Below are positions 33,788-41,630 of a stretch of 64,000 nucleotides of DNA, in pieces. Under the pieces are notes generated by a model. It saw nothing but the letters and a program-made list of their open reading frames with translations, searched no databases and was not told the origin of the DNA. Source of the DNA: a virus. Location: IMG/VR virus record IMGVR_UViG_3300031999_000006, positions 32,622 through 96,621 of that record; one strand, 5' to 3'. Within the stretch, counting starts at the first letter, position 1. Each line of letters starts with the position of its first letter. The position numbers and the translations under genes are program-made.

Positions 33788-34143
33788 TATACTGCCCCCG
33801 CCTTAGCGGTTTCATCATGGTTGATCATTTTCTGAACGCTCTTGTTTTTAAACTCCCCAGGAAGAAGTCGGACAAGGACATAACTAACCAACCATGAGGG
33901 CAACTTTAGTTTTCGAGCAGTGGCAATCTGGGACTGAGTTTCCGCATAGCTAGCACCAATGCTAATAGCATGCTCGTTGAAAAACTCTAGTCGGTTGATC
34001 CTCTTTTTTACTGGTACTGGGGAAACTGGGTTTGCTTTCTTGAACCTTGCAACGGACTCGGCTTCCTTCGCTTCCCTTTTCAGGAGCGATTTGGACTTGC
34101 CGACCTTCTCGGCGGTCGCCTTGATACTGTTTTTCTTAGCCAT
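33787..34143 (-). CDS. Hypothetical basic protein, 118 residues
   Basis: A very Lys-rich N-terminal half (MAKKNSIKATAEKVGKSK) with the motif VSPVPVKKRINR, then a helical region ISIGASYAETQSQIATARKL and a hydrophobic segment LPSWLVSYVLVRLLPG. Nucleic-acid binding is plausible from charge. Stop overlaps the queD start. Confidence 0.55.
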   Translation of the reverse strand: MAKKNSIKATAEKVGKSKSLLKREAKEAESVARFKKANPVSPVPVKKRINRLEFFNEHAISIGASYAETQSQIATARKLKLPSWLVSYVLVRLLPGEFKNKSVQKMINHDETAKAGAV

Positions 34144-34156
34144 GATTTACTCCTCC

Positions 34157-34726
34157 TCATCTGTGAACGAGATTAAAATTATCAGGTCGTTGACTCATTA
34201 TATCAGCAACCTCAACAAATGACAAGGGAAAAAAATTATTCGCATCAACTCCGATGTCGAACGATTTGCCTTGGCCGGCAAGACGCCCGTGACTATGGCC
34301 ATACAAGTGCCATGAGTTATAATGACTCGCCGACCAAACTCGCATGCTGTAATGGCACATAATGATTCTTACTTTTTCATTCTGACCTCCTATCGGAAAA
34401 CTTTTCTCCAGGATGGGCGGATGTATGATCAACCGTTCCTGCCAATCCCGGTTTGACTGTCCTGGGTTTCGTTTCAAGAACTGAAGCAGTCGCTCATCAT
34501 GCCCGCCTGGGATTAGATGGATCTCACCAACTAGTTGAGGAATGATCACACCAAACCCCTCCCACACGAAGTCGCCGATAACATAGATCACATCGCCTGG
34601 TCGAACTCTGGAATTCCAGTTCATGATCATAGTCGAGTTCATCTCCTCAACATTTTGGAAGGGACGAGAACAGTGTCGGATAATGTTCCCGTGGTTGAAG
34701 TGTGGGTCGGCGGTAAAGAAGTTCAT
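34157..34726 (-). CDS. Calcineurin-like metallophosphoesterase
   Basis: 189 residues. Motifs FFTADPHFNHGNIIRHC, VIYVIGDFVW, IPGGHDERLLQ, IMCHYSMRVW and LYGHSHGRL give the two-metal site of the small phosphoesterases often carried by phages; the usual GNHD is GGHD here. Substrate unknown (nucleotide or nucleic acid). It overlaps the upstream gene by 4 bases. Confidence 0.85.
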   Translation of the reverse strand: MNFFTADPHFNHGNIIRHCSRPFQNVEEMNSTMIMNWNSRVRPGDVIYVIGDFVWEGFGVIIPQLVGEIHLIPGGHDERLLQFLKRNPGQSNRDWQERLIIHPPILEKSFPIGGQNEKVRIIMCHYSMRVWSASHYNSWHLYGHSHGRLAGQGKSFDIGVDANNFFPLSFVEVADIMSQRPDNFNLVHR

Positions 34727-35616
34727 TGCTTGTTGGCCGCCTCGCGAGCAATCATCTCCTTAAATCTAAGATAGTCCTGGTACTCAGGTTCGTTCTTGTA
34801 GGTTGGGCCATCACCAGACGAGCTTTTTTTGTGGGTTGGTAAAAGCATGTCCTCATACTTTTTAAGTATGGAACGATTTTCAAGAATACCGATCGCATAA
34901 AGAAGGCCCACCGAGGCCGTGACTTCCATGTCATAGTATATAGTCACTCCGTTCTTGGTATAATAGCGACGCCCACTCTTTGCTCGATCAACCGTTCCTG
35001 ATGTGACCCCGGCTAAGAAAGCAACCTTTTTAGTTTCGTTGCCTATATCTGCCTTTTTTCTCTTTCGACCGAACAGTATCTGAAACATTTTTGCCGAGGC
35101 ACTTCCTTCACGGAAGGGCATAAGGTACTTTGCCACTTCCTCCCTTGCTCGATCACTAAGAACCTTTCGTAAAGCTGGACGTAGCTGGAATCGGTGAACC
35201 AGCTTTTGATCAACCGGCGTTAGATTGTCCATTTTTTGGACCTCCTCTTTTAATTGATCAATCGGGCACTCATTCATGCCCGGTCTCTCTTTTGGACTAT
35301 AATACTTTCCGTTAATACTAATACCGCATCCCCACTGATCACAAAAGATATGATCAAAGTCCTTTTGTGAGATCAGTTCCGCACCTCCCTGAATGGCATC
35401 ATAGAGGGTTTGTTTCCACACTCGAAGTGTGGGGGTACCCGAATAACGATCGGACCCACCCGCAAACGAGATGGGGATACCTACTTCGCGTGCGAAACGT
35501 TCAAGTAGGTTGGTGGTGGAGGCAACAAGTATTCGAGCTTTTGTTCCGGGGGCTTCTACCAACCAGACGCGGTCAAGGACCTTTCCTATCAATTTCTTTG
35601 CTGATTCATAACTCAT
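34723..35616 (-). CDS. Hypothetical protein, 297 residues
   Basis: No family recognised. The N-terminal part has RILVASTTNLLERFAREVG and a short Cys-containing segment HIFCDQWGCGISINGKYY; a basic stretch ILFGRKRKKADIG follows, then DRAKSGRRYYTKNGVTIYYD. The overlap ATGA with the UvsW-like helicase upstream and the phosphoesterase downstream places it in the replication/repair operon. Confidence 0.55.
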   Translation of the reverse strand: MSYESAKKLIGKVLDRVWLVEAPGTKARILVASTTNLLERFAREVGIPISFAGGSDRYSGTPTLRVWKQTLYDAIQGGAELISQKDFDHIFCDQWGCGISINGKYYSPKERPGMNECPIDQLKEEVQKMDNLTPVDQKLVHRFQLRPALRKVLSDRAREEVAKYLMPFREGSASAKMFQILFGRKRKKADIGNETKKVAFLAGVTSGTVDRAKSGRRYYTKNGVTIYYDMEVTASVGLLYAIGILENRSILKKYEDMLLPTHKKSSSGDGPTYKNEPEYQDYLRFKEMIAREAANKQ

Positions 35617-37022
35617 GGTGTCTCCTTTATGAACCCCTCTGACTCATAGACTGAGCGGCGTTCCTTCGAATGCTTATTCAAGTACTCCGAACTGTCGTTA
35701 AAGTCAAAGACTTGAAGAGTTGAACCGTCCTTCTTCTTTCTCAAACCACGTCCTACCCTTTGTATTGTTTTGACTTCACTTAATCCACCAGAGGCTATGA
35801 TCAAGACATTCACTTCGGGGAGATCAATCCCTTCATCATAAATTGTACTGGCAATTAAAATGAAGTTTCCATTCTCATTAAACTCTTCTTTTCGCTCCTT
35901 ACGATCGTCACGTCCACTTTGTCCACTCAAGAATACGGTAGGAATACTCCTCTGCTCGTTAAGCAGACGAGTTAGGGTCTTTCCATGATCAATATACCTA
36001 ATCAGTAGTAGAACTCGTTTATTCTCTCGGAAAGCCTTTTCGGCAATATCTACGACCATCTTGTTCCGAGACTCTGACTTCACAATCCCATTCTGGTATA
36101 TCTCTTGCCAGTTACTACCTTCAACCACTTCAGGATTATCAATCATAGTGATCTGAATCTTGCTTAGATATCCATCGTCAACTAGGTCCATTGTCCGTTT
36201 AGTATAGATCGGTTCACCGAAAAGAGCTAACATCTTCATGTTTGAAAGTTCGTCTCGGCGAAGGACAGTTCCGGACAATCCGAATCGGAACCTTGCCGAC
36301 AAGGTTTTCTGACCGATGCTGTACCACGTACTCGCGCTGGCGTGGTGCACTTCGTCCTGGAAGACTACTTCGGCCCGCTCCAGTAATTGTTTTATCTCAG
36401 TTCGCTTGTCTTGTTCCTTCGACTTGAGGCGGGCATGGCAAGATTGAATGGTCGCAACAACGCATCGTTTTTCTATATCGTATTCACCATCCCCGATCTT
36501 GCCGATAGGAATATCAAGACGGTTGGTGAATCGTTCGGCGGTCTGATGTAAGAGGTCCTGCGTGTGTACCAAAAAGAGTGTGGGCCGATTAAGGAGTTTA
36601 ATGATACCTGCGGCTACTTCGGTCTTGCCTGACCCGGTGGGCAGTTCAAGAACGCCCCGCCTTTTTCGGATTGCTTCCTCAATCGCGGTAATCTGATACT
36701 CCCGGAGGGTAATACCATTCAGTAGATCGGGGGAAACTGGAGCTAACATGCCATCGGAATACTTGATCGGCATGCGAGGATCAATGAGTTCATAGTCCAG
36801 ACCCTTCTCTTTGAGGAACTCCTCCACGATGAAAAGAAGCCCAGTGGGAAAGTGGACTGTCGGAGTTAGTTTGAGGAAGTGTGTCTTACCATCCCAAATA
36901 TGCATCTTGAACTGTGGGCTGAACCAGTAGTTAGGATGAGCGACGGCCAGCCGCTGTTCCAGTTCGGTGGGATAGTCATTGAGTTCGGAGAACACATTTC
37001 CTAGAGTGATCTTATAAGTCAC
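35613..37022 (-). CDS. SF2 DNA/RNA helicase, UvsW-like
   Basis: 469 residues. An N-terminal domain with WFSPQFKMHIWDGKTHFL is typical of T4 UvsW. The helicase core shows LREYQITAIEEAI (Q-motif-like), Walker A LELPTGSGKTEVAAG, VFQDEVHHASA (DExH), FGLSGTVLRRDE, then in domain 2 STIYDEGIDLPEVNVLIIA and QRVGRGLRKKKDG. UvsW unwinds branched and R-loop structures and switches replication mode. The GTG start at 37022 has TCTGGAGTACGGT before it and lies within the 3' end of a short leader frame. Confidence 0.9.
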   Translation of the reverse strand: MTYKITLGNVFSELNDYPTELEQRLAVAHPNYWFSPQFKMHIWDGKTHFLKLTPTVHFPTGLLFIVEEFLKEKGLDYELIDPRMPIKYSDGMLAPVSPDLLNGITLREYQITAIEEAIRKRRGVLELPTGSGKTEVAAGIIKLLNRPTLFLVHTQDLLHQTAERFTNRLDIPIGKIGDGEYDIEKRCVVATIQSCHARLKSKEQDKRTEIKQLLERAEVVFQDEVHHASASTWYSIGQKTLSARFRFGLSGTVLRRDELSNMKMLALFGEPIYTKRTMDLVDDGYLSKIQITMIDNPEVVEGSNWQEIYQNGIVKSESRNKMVVDIAEKAFRENKRVLLLIRYIDHGKTLTRLLNEQRSIPTVFLSGQSGRDDRKERKEEFNENGNFILIASTIYDEGIDLPEVNVLIIASGGLSEVKTIQRVGRGLRKKKDGSTLQVFDFNDSSEYLNKHSKERRSVYESEGFIKETP

Positions 37023-37131
37023 ACCGTACTCCAGAGAAAAGAGGAGAGGAGGTACAAGTCACCGAAAGTGAGGAGGCAACGATAAGTTGAGTCAATCGCG
37101 AATTAGCGACGATTCGAAAATCGGCGAGCAT
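37012..37131 (-). CDS. Putative 39-codon leader peptide of the helicase gene
   Basis: ATG 37131 has a near-perfect AGGAGG site six bases away, and both lie in the 5' arm of a 15-bp helix. The frame (MLADFRIVANSRLTQ at its start) stays open until TAA at 37012, ten bases past the helicase GTG, so translation would be coupled. The peptide has no known motif. It may be a regulatory leader or a chance frame; the ribosome site is what makes it notable. Confidence 0.35.
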   Translation of the reverse strand: MLADFRIVANSRLTQLIVASSLSVTCTSSPLFSGVRCDL

Positions 37132-37145
37132 TGTACCTCCTCTCC
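37043..37145 (-). ncRNA. Structured leader RNA with 15-bp closing helix and three inner hairpins
   Basis: GGAGAGGAGGTACAA (37145-37131) is perfectly complementary to TTGTACCTCCTCTCC (37057-37043). Inside lie CGATT-TTCG-AATCG (37123-37110, a UUCG tetraloop), TCGC/GCGA (37109-37096) and TCAC/GTGA (37071-37059), a multi-branched fold. The AGGAGG ribosome site is in the closing helix. A second CCTCCT at 37076-37071 could pair with it instead. It begins about 6 bases after the expected transcription start of a consensus promoter. A U-rich run TCTTTTCTCT follows the helix. Confidence 0.6.
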
Positions 37146-37158
37146 TTAATGAGTTTTA

Positions 37159-37187
37159 ATTATAAAGGAATCCAAAACAAAAATCAA
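37159..37187 (-). promoter_or_regulatory. Sigma-70 promoter of the helicase/replication block
   Basis: TTGATT (37187-37182), a 17-base spacer and TATAAT (37164-37159) on the minus strand. The expected start is near 37152, just upstream of the structured leader. The -35 overlaps the stop of the 73-residue gene. Confidence 0.8.
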
Positions 37188-37405
37188 GCATTTTTTTTCG
37201 GCCGCTGAAAGGCATGGCAGACGAATACTATCAAGCCGGATGCCCCGTGAACTTTGCAGGAACTTGCACAAGCCTTGCACAAAGGCAGGAGTGGTTGAGT
37301 CTGGTTTCGATTCTTAACATCCTCAAGCAACTCATAGCGGTAACCGTGCAGTATTCCAGCCACCCCGACTAATTGATCAACTGGAATCTTTGGAAGCACG
37401 GTCAC
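37184..37405 (-). CDS. Small Cys-containing protein, 71-73 residues
   Basis: GTG 37405 overlaps the upstream stop (GTGA), but a GTG at 37399 is better placed for the GAGGAG site. It has LCKACASSCKVHG, a CxxCxxxC group that may bind zinc, followed by a hydrophobic LIVFVCHAF. No family recognised. Last gene before the 37.16 kb promoter. Confidence 0.55.
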   Translation of the reverse strand: MTVLPKIPVDQLVGVAGILHGYRYELLEDVKNRNQTQPLLPLCKACASSCKVHGASGLIVFVCHAFQRPKKNA

Positions 37406-37794
37406 TCCTCATACTTGAAGGTCGCGAAGGTACCACCGGTGGCTTTGAATTGGCGGATCTGACTATCCACCTCCCACCCCTTGACTGTCATGGCATAAAC
37501 GGGATTGAGTCCCGTACCATGTAGCTTGATCAAGCCAGCCTTCTCGAGATCGTCCAAGCAATCCCAATCGTCATGCCCCTTAGCGGCGATCTTTCCTTCA
37601 GCAAGACGGGTGGGATAGGGAAATACGTCAAGGAAATTCTGAGTTCCCCGGTGACTGTGTTGAGGATGGGTCTTGATATTGACCCGAAGATGCTCCTTGT
37701 TCAAGGTGCCTTCATTGTCCACGCACCGGCAACCGAGATAGGCCAGGAGTGACCAGTGATCCTTGCCGAACTTGCTGATCGGTATGGTTTTCAT
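37402..37794 (-). CDS. Hypothetical protein, 130 residues
   Basis: Contains WSLLAYLGCRCVDNEG, a His-rich KTHPQHSHRGTQNF and a CLDDLEKAGLIKLHGTG segment that looks like a winged-helix recognition region with a following strand hairpin. Overlaps neighbours by 4 bases on both sides. No family recognised. Confidence 0.55.
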   Translation of the reverse strand: MKTIPISKFGKDHWSLLAYLGCRCVDNEGTLNKEHLRVNIKTHPQHSHRGTQNFLDVFPYPTRLAEGKIAAKGHDDWDCLDDLEKAGLIKLHGTGLNPVYAMTVKGWEVDSQIRQFKATGGTFATFKYEE

Positions 37795-38093
37795 CTGAGC
37801 CCAGCTCCTTCCTTCCTTGCTCTGGTTCGGGACCAGATGTTCTTGGGGTGGAACATGAAGCGCGCATCCATGACCGGATCATACTTCTCAAGGATCTTGT
37901 GGATGGTGTCGCAGTCCGGCTTGAAGCCATCCGCACCCTTCCTGATCAAGCAGTGAAGGTAGGAAGGGGTCAGGTTGACTTTGACCACTACCTTCTTGAT
38001 GTTGTCTGCCTTGAACTTGAGACCCTCCCGATAGATCCGATACATGGTCAGATCCCAGGCGGCCCGAGCAAACTTCTTCTTCCAGGTTCTCAT
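37791..38093 (-). CDS. Hypothetical basic protein, 100 residues
   Basis: Basic N-terminus MRTWKKKFARAAWD, then VNLTPSYLHCLIRKGADGF, which resembles a helix-turn-helix scaffold, and KPDCDTIHKILEKYD. A DNA-binding role is possible. Four-base overlaps on both sides. Confidence 0.5.
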   Translation of the reverse strand: MRTWKKKFARAAWDLTMYRIYREGLKFKADNIKKVVVKVNLTPSYLHCLIRKGADGFKPDCDTIHKILEKYDPVMDARFMFHPKNIWSRTRARKEGAGLR

Positions 38094-38461
38094 GCTTCCT
38101 CCTCGTCTTCCTTTTTATCGATCAGCATCCGCAACTCTCTAAGATTCTTTTGCCACTTGTCCATGATCTCAGGAGTCGCATCCTTACTGGTGACTATATT
38201 CTTAGTGGATAGAACATAGGCATCCAGCAGTCGGGTAGCTCGGTCAGAGGAATGGAATCTGAGGAACTCTTCCATATCCTCATAGGTGAATGCCCAACTG
38301 ATCAGTGGGCGGTTTGGCCCATTGATCAATACTGGATTTAGTGGGGTGACATTCCCTATCTTAACTTGATTAGCGGCACTGGTTCGTGAAGTAGCTTCCG
38401 TAAATCCCACTAGTTCCCCCACCAGATGGAACACGAAGAAAAGATGCTTATCGTTTTTCAT
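38090..38461 (-). CDS. Hypothetical protein, 123 residues
   Basis: Begins MKNDKHLFFVFHLVGELVGF and ends in the acidic KKEDEEEA. Resembles short phage proteins of unknown role with a beta N-terminal half and helical C-terminal half. Four-base overlap with the upstream gene. Confidence 0.5.
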   Translation of the reverse strand: MKNDKHLFFVFHLVGELVGFTEATSRTSAANQVKIGNVTPLNPVLINGPNRPLISWAFTYEDMEEFLRFHSSDRATRLLDAYVLSTKNIVTSKDATPEIMDKWQKNLRELRMLIDKKEDEEEA

Positions 38462-38757
38462 TCGGGCACCTCTTCCAACTCGATGCCTAGAACGACTTCG
38501 CCTAGGGACGGCTGACCGGGCATGCTGATGTGCCCGTAGTAGGCCTGGGTCCCAAGTGCGGCCGGTCCTTGCTCACGCCCCAGCCGAAAGGCCGCAAGAC
38601 AGCAGGCCGGATTCCCGACCATGTCCAGCCATGACTTACCGAAGACGGCCTTGTCGGTGTCCTCGATAATGATCATGGGGTTGGGCGTCCCATACTTCTC
38701 CTTGAAGTACTCCGACTCGCCCTTGATCCGATACTTCTTCCGGGGAACGATGCTCAT
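38458..38757 (-). CDS. Hypothetical protein, 99 residues
   Basis: Beta-rich: MSIVPRKKYRIKGES, NPMIIIEDTDKAVFG, a Cys pair in NPACCLAAFRLGRE, and a closing LGEVVLGIELEEVPE. A small metabolic-accessory fold is conceivable. Overlaps neighbours by 4 bases. Confidence 0.5.
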   Translation of the reverse strand: MSIVPRKKYRIKGESEYFKEKYGTPNPMIIIEDTDKAVFGKSWLDMVGNPACCLAAFRLGREQGPAALGTQAYYGHISMPGQPSLGEVVLGIELEEVPE

Positions 38758-39077
38758 AGTGCCTCCTTTTGATGACGAAGCATCTTCTCGGCTTGTCTGT
38801 AGGTCTCTCCAGTATAGTTCATCCTCTTGATCACTTGGTCGTGAAGTTCAAGACGCTTCTGGAGCTTTGGTACGAGTATCTCGGGGGACGTGGCTATATC
38901 CTTCTTGGATAGGAACTCTAATCCCTGCGGATTGTTATCTCCCCAAAGGAACACAACACCCCTTGCTCGATCCTTGGAAATGAGAACTGCGTGATGTAGG
39001 GGCTTACCAGATTCTGTCACTTCCAAGGGTACCGGATAGATTTTCTCCAACCGATTCCTTAGTGCTTTCCAGACCAT
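38754..39077 (-). CDS. Hypothetical protein, 107 residues
   Basis: Segments HHAVLISKDRARGVVFLWGD and KLQKRLELHDQVIKRMNYTG. Beta core then a charged helix. No family recognised. Confidence 0.5.
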   Translation of the reverse strand: MVWKALRNRLEKIYPVPLEVTESGKPLHHAVLISKDRARGVVFLWGDNNPQGLEFLSKKDIATSPEILVPKLQKRLELHDQVIKRMNYTGETYRQAEKMLRHQKEAL

Positions 39078-39079
39078 TG

Positions 39080-39583
39080 TTACCTCCTCTTAGATTGCAA
39101 CTCTTCTAATGCTATTCCCAAATTGATCACTGCGTCTTGCCAGTCGGGCCGACGGCCTTGATCAAACTTGGCCATGACACACTTGGCAGTTCGGATCGCT
39201 CGTTTCTCATGAGGTCGGTTCCTCCAGTTACGTTGATAGTCACCGAACCGCTTGTGCTCCTTGAAGTCTCTGATGTGTTTGAACTCATGAGACGAGGTAG
39301 AAAAGAAACTGCGTGCTGTAAACAATGGATCCCAGTCATAGGGAAGATAGAGTGTCACGAACCCTTGACATGATAGGTACTTATGGGGTTTTGTTTCGTC
39401 CCACTTTTTGCCCATCACATTCTCACGAACCATTGAGTAATCATTGGCAAGGCCGTGAACGTGTGCTCCCCACTTGATTAGGATGGCCACTTTGGTAGGC
39501 ACTGATCCCACGGCCGTCTTAGCGGCTCGGAGGACAGGCAATAGGATCTTGGTGGGAATCCTGGTCGCGTTATGGACGATCAC
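39080..39583 (-). CDS. Putative zincin-like metalloprotein (HEFKH)
   Basis: 167 residues from GTG 39583 (GGAGAAG upstream; GTGA overlap with the upstream stop). It contains FSTSSHEFKHIRDFKEHKR, a HExxH motif in a helix followed by further His residues, as in small zinc metallopeptidases. The N-terminal half has KVAILIKWGAHVHGLAN. Substrate and activity unknown; a third ligand is not certain. Confidence 0.5.
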   Translation of the reverse strand: MIVHNATRIPTKILLPVLRAAKTAVGSVPTKVAILIKWGAHVHGLANDYSMVRENVMGKKWDETKPHKYLSCQGFVTLYLPYDWDPLFTARSFFSTSSHEFKHIRDFKEHKRFGDYQRNWRNRPHEKRAIRTAKCVMAKFDQGRRPDWQDAVINLGIALEELQSKRR

Positions 39584-40044
39584 TTTTTCTTCTCCAGTTT
39601 GCAGGCCACGCAGTAGGTATCGTCTGCCATCATGTTCTCTCGGACCATTCGGTGACACGATTCACAAAAGCAGAGGGGGGAGTAATTACGAAGTGCTCCG
39701 TAGTGGAAGTTGTCGGTGTCCGGTTTAACTATGATTGATGATCCGCCTGTACTTCTCAGTAGAATCCGATGCTCCCGATTCTCTCTAGCCAGTTCCCTTT
39801 TGATCTTGTTGGTGACTGTCTTGAGTTTCCTGGCGAATCGGATCCCAAACTGCTTTGACCTAGGATGCTTGATCACCTCACTCAGCTTGAATCGCTGGTT
39901 GGTGAGTGTCACTGTCTTGGCCTCCTCGTCCACAGTGACTTCAATGATGAGATCCTTGCCGAAGGTTGCTACCCATCGGCCGTCCTTAGCTTGAAACCGA
40001 TACTCACTGAGAACGGCTTCAAACTCATCGGTGACGACTTTCAT
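39580..40044 (-). CDS. Zinc-ribbon protein, first gene after an early promoter
   Basis: 154 residues. A beta-rich N-terminal domain (IIEVTVDEEAKTVTLTNQRF) precedes a basic helix KIKRELARENREHR, and a C-terminal zinc ribbon has CFCESCHRM and TYCVACK. ATG 40044 has ATAGGAGGCAAAG before it. Nucleic-acid or host-protein binding is plausible. Confidence 0.6.
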   Translation of the reverse strand: MKVVTDEFEAVLSEYRFQAKDGRWVATFGKDLIIEVTVDEEAKTVTLTNQRFKLSEVIKHPRSKQFGIRFARKLKTVTNKIKRELARENREHRILLRSTGGSSIIVKPDTDNFHYGALRNYSPLCFCESCHRMVRENMMADDTYCVACKLEKKK

Positions 40045-40078
40045 CTTTGCCTCCTATCGTCATCTCATTCTCATCATT

Positions 40079-40107
40079 ATTATATAGCATCGTTTTCTAA
40101 GTGTCAA
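40079..40107 (-). promoter_or_regulatory. Consensus early promoter (cassette copy 1)
   Basis: TTGACA (40107-40102), 17 bases, TATAAT (40084-40079). Starts the operon led by the zinc-ribbon gene. The initial transcribed bases and the GGAGGCAAAGATG ribosome site closely match those of the promoters at 48402 and 53453. The 90 bases upstream (40108-40197) contain no gene. Confidence 0.9.
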
Positions 40108-40197
40108 TACCCCTCTCCCAGAAATGAGGTTTTCACATTGCTAACCTGCAGTTAATATACGAGAAACAATTTGCATAAATCGCCTTTTCGATGAATC

Positions 40198-40680
40198 TCA
40201 TATTCCCTCAAAACGCCTCGGAAAGTCGATGGAATCCAAGGCACGAATGATCTTTGGGAGTTCATTCAATATCCATTCTGTTGCTCGATCAAGCCCCTCA
40301 AAGTTAACTGGTTTTTCCTGTCGATCCTTTTTGATCATCAGTAAGACATTCTGCAAACGAGTAACAGCATAAAGCACTTGTTGTCGTCTTGATGGTGCCT
40401 TCTTTCGATTTTCAGAAAAAGTTATTTCCTTTTCTTTGAGTCTTATGGATAGATGGTCAAATGATAGCATGAGGAGATTGTCATACTCATGCTCCAGAAC
40501 CTGATGAATCCACTTTACATTCTGATAACGAGGATCATCGACAGGAAACTTTTTGGTCATCTCGTTCCGCCACTCCTTCATTTCTTGACGAAGTTTATCT
40601 ATCCAACTAAAGGCACTGGTTGTGGCGAACTCAACTGTCTCAGTTACTTCCTGAACTCCCCATTTTCTTTTACGTCCCAT
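40198..40680 (-). CDS. Hypothetical helical protein, 160 residues
   Basis: Mostly helix: WIDKLRQEMKEWRNEMTKKF, WIHQVLEHEYDNLLMLSFD, ENRKKAPSRRQQVLYAVTRL. Last gene of its operon, ending just before the promoter at 40079. No family recognised. Confidence 0.55.
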   Translation of the reverse strand: MGRKRKWGVQEVTETVEFATTSAFSWIDKLRQEMKEWRNEMTKKFPVDDPRYQNVKWIHQVLEHEYDNLLMLSFDHLSIRLKEKEITFSENRKKAPSRRQQVLYAVTRLQNVLLMIKKDRQEKPVNFEGLDRATEWILNELPKIIRALDSIDFPRRFEGI

Positions 40681-40937
40681 GATCGTCTCTCCTTTTTCTG
40701 AAGTTCCTTTATTGACTCAGCCAAAGACTCCTCAGATGAAGTGAGGCCAAGATTGAATAGATCACTAGGGACTGGATACCTTCGATAGGCATCCTTGTAT
40801 AGGATCAGTACTGCAACTGCTATCTTTTTCCTGTCCTCCTCAGTAAGGGTTTCACGAAGTCCGACTCCACACCCCGCCGCCCACTTAGCGGCATAGGTGA
40901 TCAAAGTTCGGAGTGCCCAGGTCTTGGTAAGTTTCAT
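40644..40937 (-). CDS. Hypothetical protein, 97 residues
   Basis: Begins MKLTKTWALRTLITYAAKWA and has KKIAVAVLILYKDAYRRYP; helical. Overlaps the next gene by 37 bases, more than is usual here, so its last residues may be unimportant. No family recognised. Confidence 0.5.
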   Translation of the reverse strand: MKLTKTWALRTLITYAAKWAAGCGVGLRETLTEEDRKKIAVAVLILYKDAYRRYPVPSDLFNLGLTSSEESLAESIKELQKKERRSWDVKENGEFRK

Positions 40938-41146
40938 TCCTTTTCCTGAAGTTCTCGAAATCTCTTCTTACTGATTGGACGGAACCAGCGGAGACCTTTG
41001 GTAGTCTGTACAGCAACATACCCCCTTAGTCCGATGATAAATCTGAAAAAGATACCAATCTTTTTCCAGCGAGAGAGGCGGAGTAACCGCATGGGGATTT
41101 CTTCAACCCAATCCTTTTTCTTTCCGTCAGTGATCTCATAAAGCAT
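40934..41146 (-). CDS. Hypothetical basic protein, 70 residues
   Basis: ATG 41146 has a strong GGAGGCAGT site. Basic with WKKIGIFFRFIIGLRGYVAV and FRPISKKRFRELQ. Membrane-surface association is possible from the hydrophobic-basic mix. No family recognised. Confidence 0.55.
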   Translation of the reverse strand: MLYEITDGKKKDWVEEIPMRLLRLSRWKKIGIFFRFIIGLRGYVAVQTTKGLRWFRPISKKRFRELQEKE

Positions 41147-41163
41147 ACTGCCTCCTACCACGA

Positions 41164-41619
41164 TTAGCTCTTGGACAGTTTGTACTTGGTCATCAGTTCT
41201 TGAAGTGCCTTCTGTACCGCCTTCGCTGAGGCTTCCTTAACTGCCTTCTCTAGATCCTTGATAGTGAAAGTTGGTACTTCCTTCTTTACAAATCCTTTGG
41301 GATTGTCCCTATGGAACTCGGCTTCTTTTAAGAAACGAGACAATGATTCCTCAGGAACTCTTCCTGGTCCGAAGGTAGTAAGTACGGTGACACAAACAGA
41401 ACCTGTGGGTTTGTATCTTCGATAGATCGTCGAGTAAATGTCACCATCTCTCTTCGAGGAGCCCAGGACTTTTTCTGCGAACTCAAGAACTCGCGCCTTA
41501 CGTCCTGGTCCATAGTCCTCGAATCCGCAAGCCTCACACACTGCGGCAGTTAGAAGATTGCACACCGTATTAATCATAGGAGACCACCGGTGTATCTTCT
41601 TTCTCTTAGTTGTGTTCAT
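41164..41619 (-). CDS. Hypothetical protein, 151 residues
   Basis: Basic start MNTTKRKKIHRW, a middle with CEACGFEDYGPGRKARVLEF and a C-terminal coiled-coil-like helix DLEKAVKEASAKAVQKALQE. No family recognised. Confidence 0.55.
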   Translation of the reverse strand: MNTTKRKKIHRWSPMINTVCNLLTAAVCEACGFEDYGPGRKARVLEFAEKVLGSSKRDGDIYSTIYRRYKPTGSVCVTVLTTFGPGRVPEESLSRFLKEAEFHRDNPKGFVKKEVPTFTIKDLEKAVKEASAKAVQKALQELMTKYKLSKS

Positions 41620-41630
41620 AGAACACCTCC

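Noticed and set aside
37043-37145. tRNA or tmRNA gene in the cloverleaf-like leader
   Set aside because: The closing helix is 15 bp, and no anticodon arm, T-loop sequence or CCA end is present.
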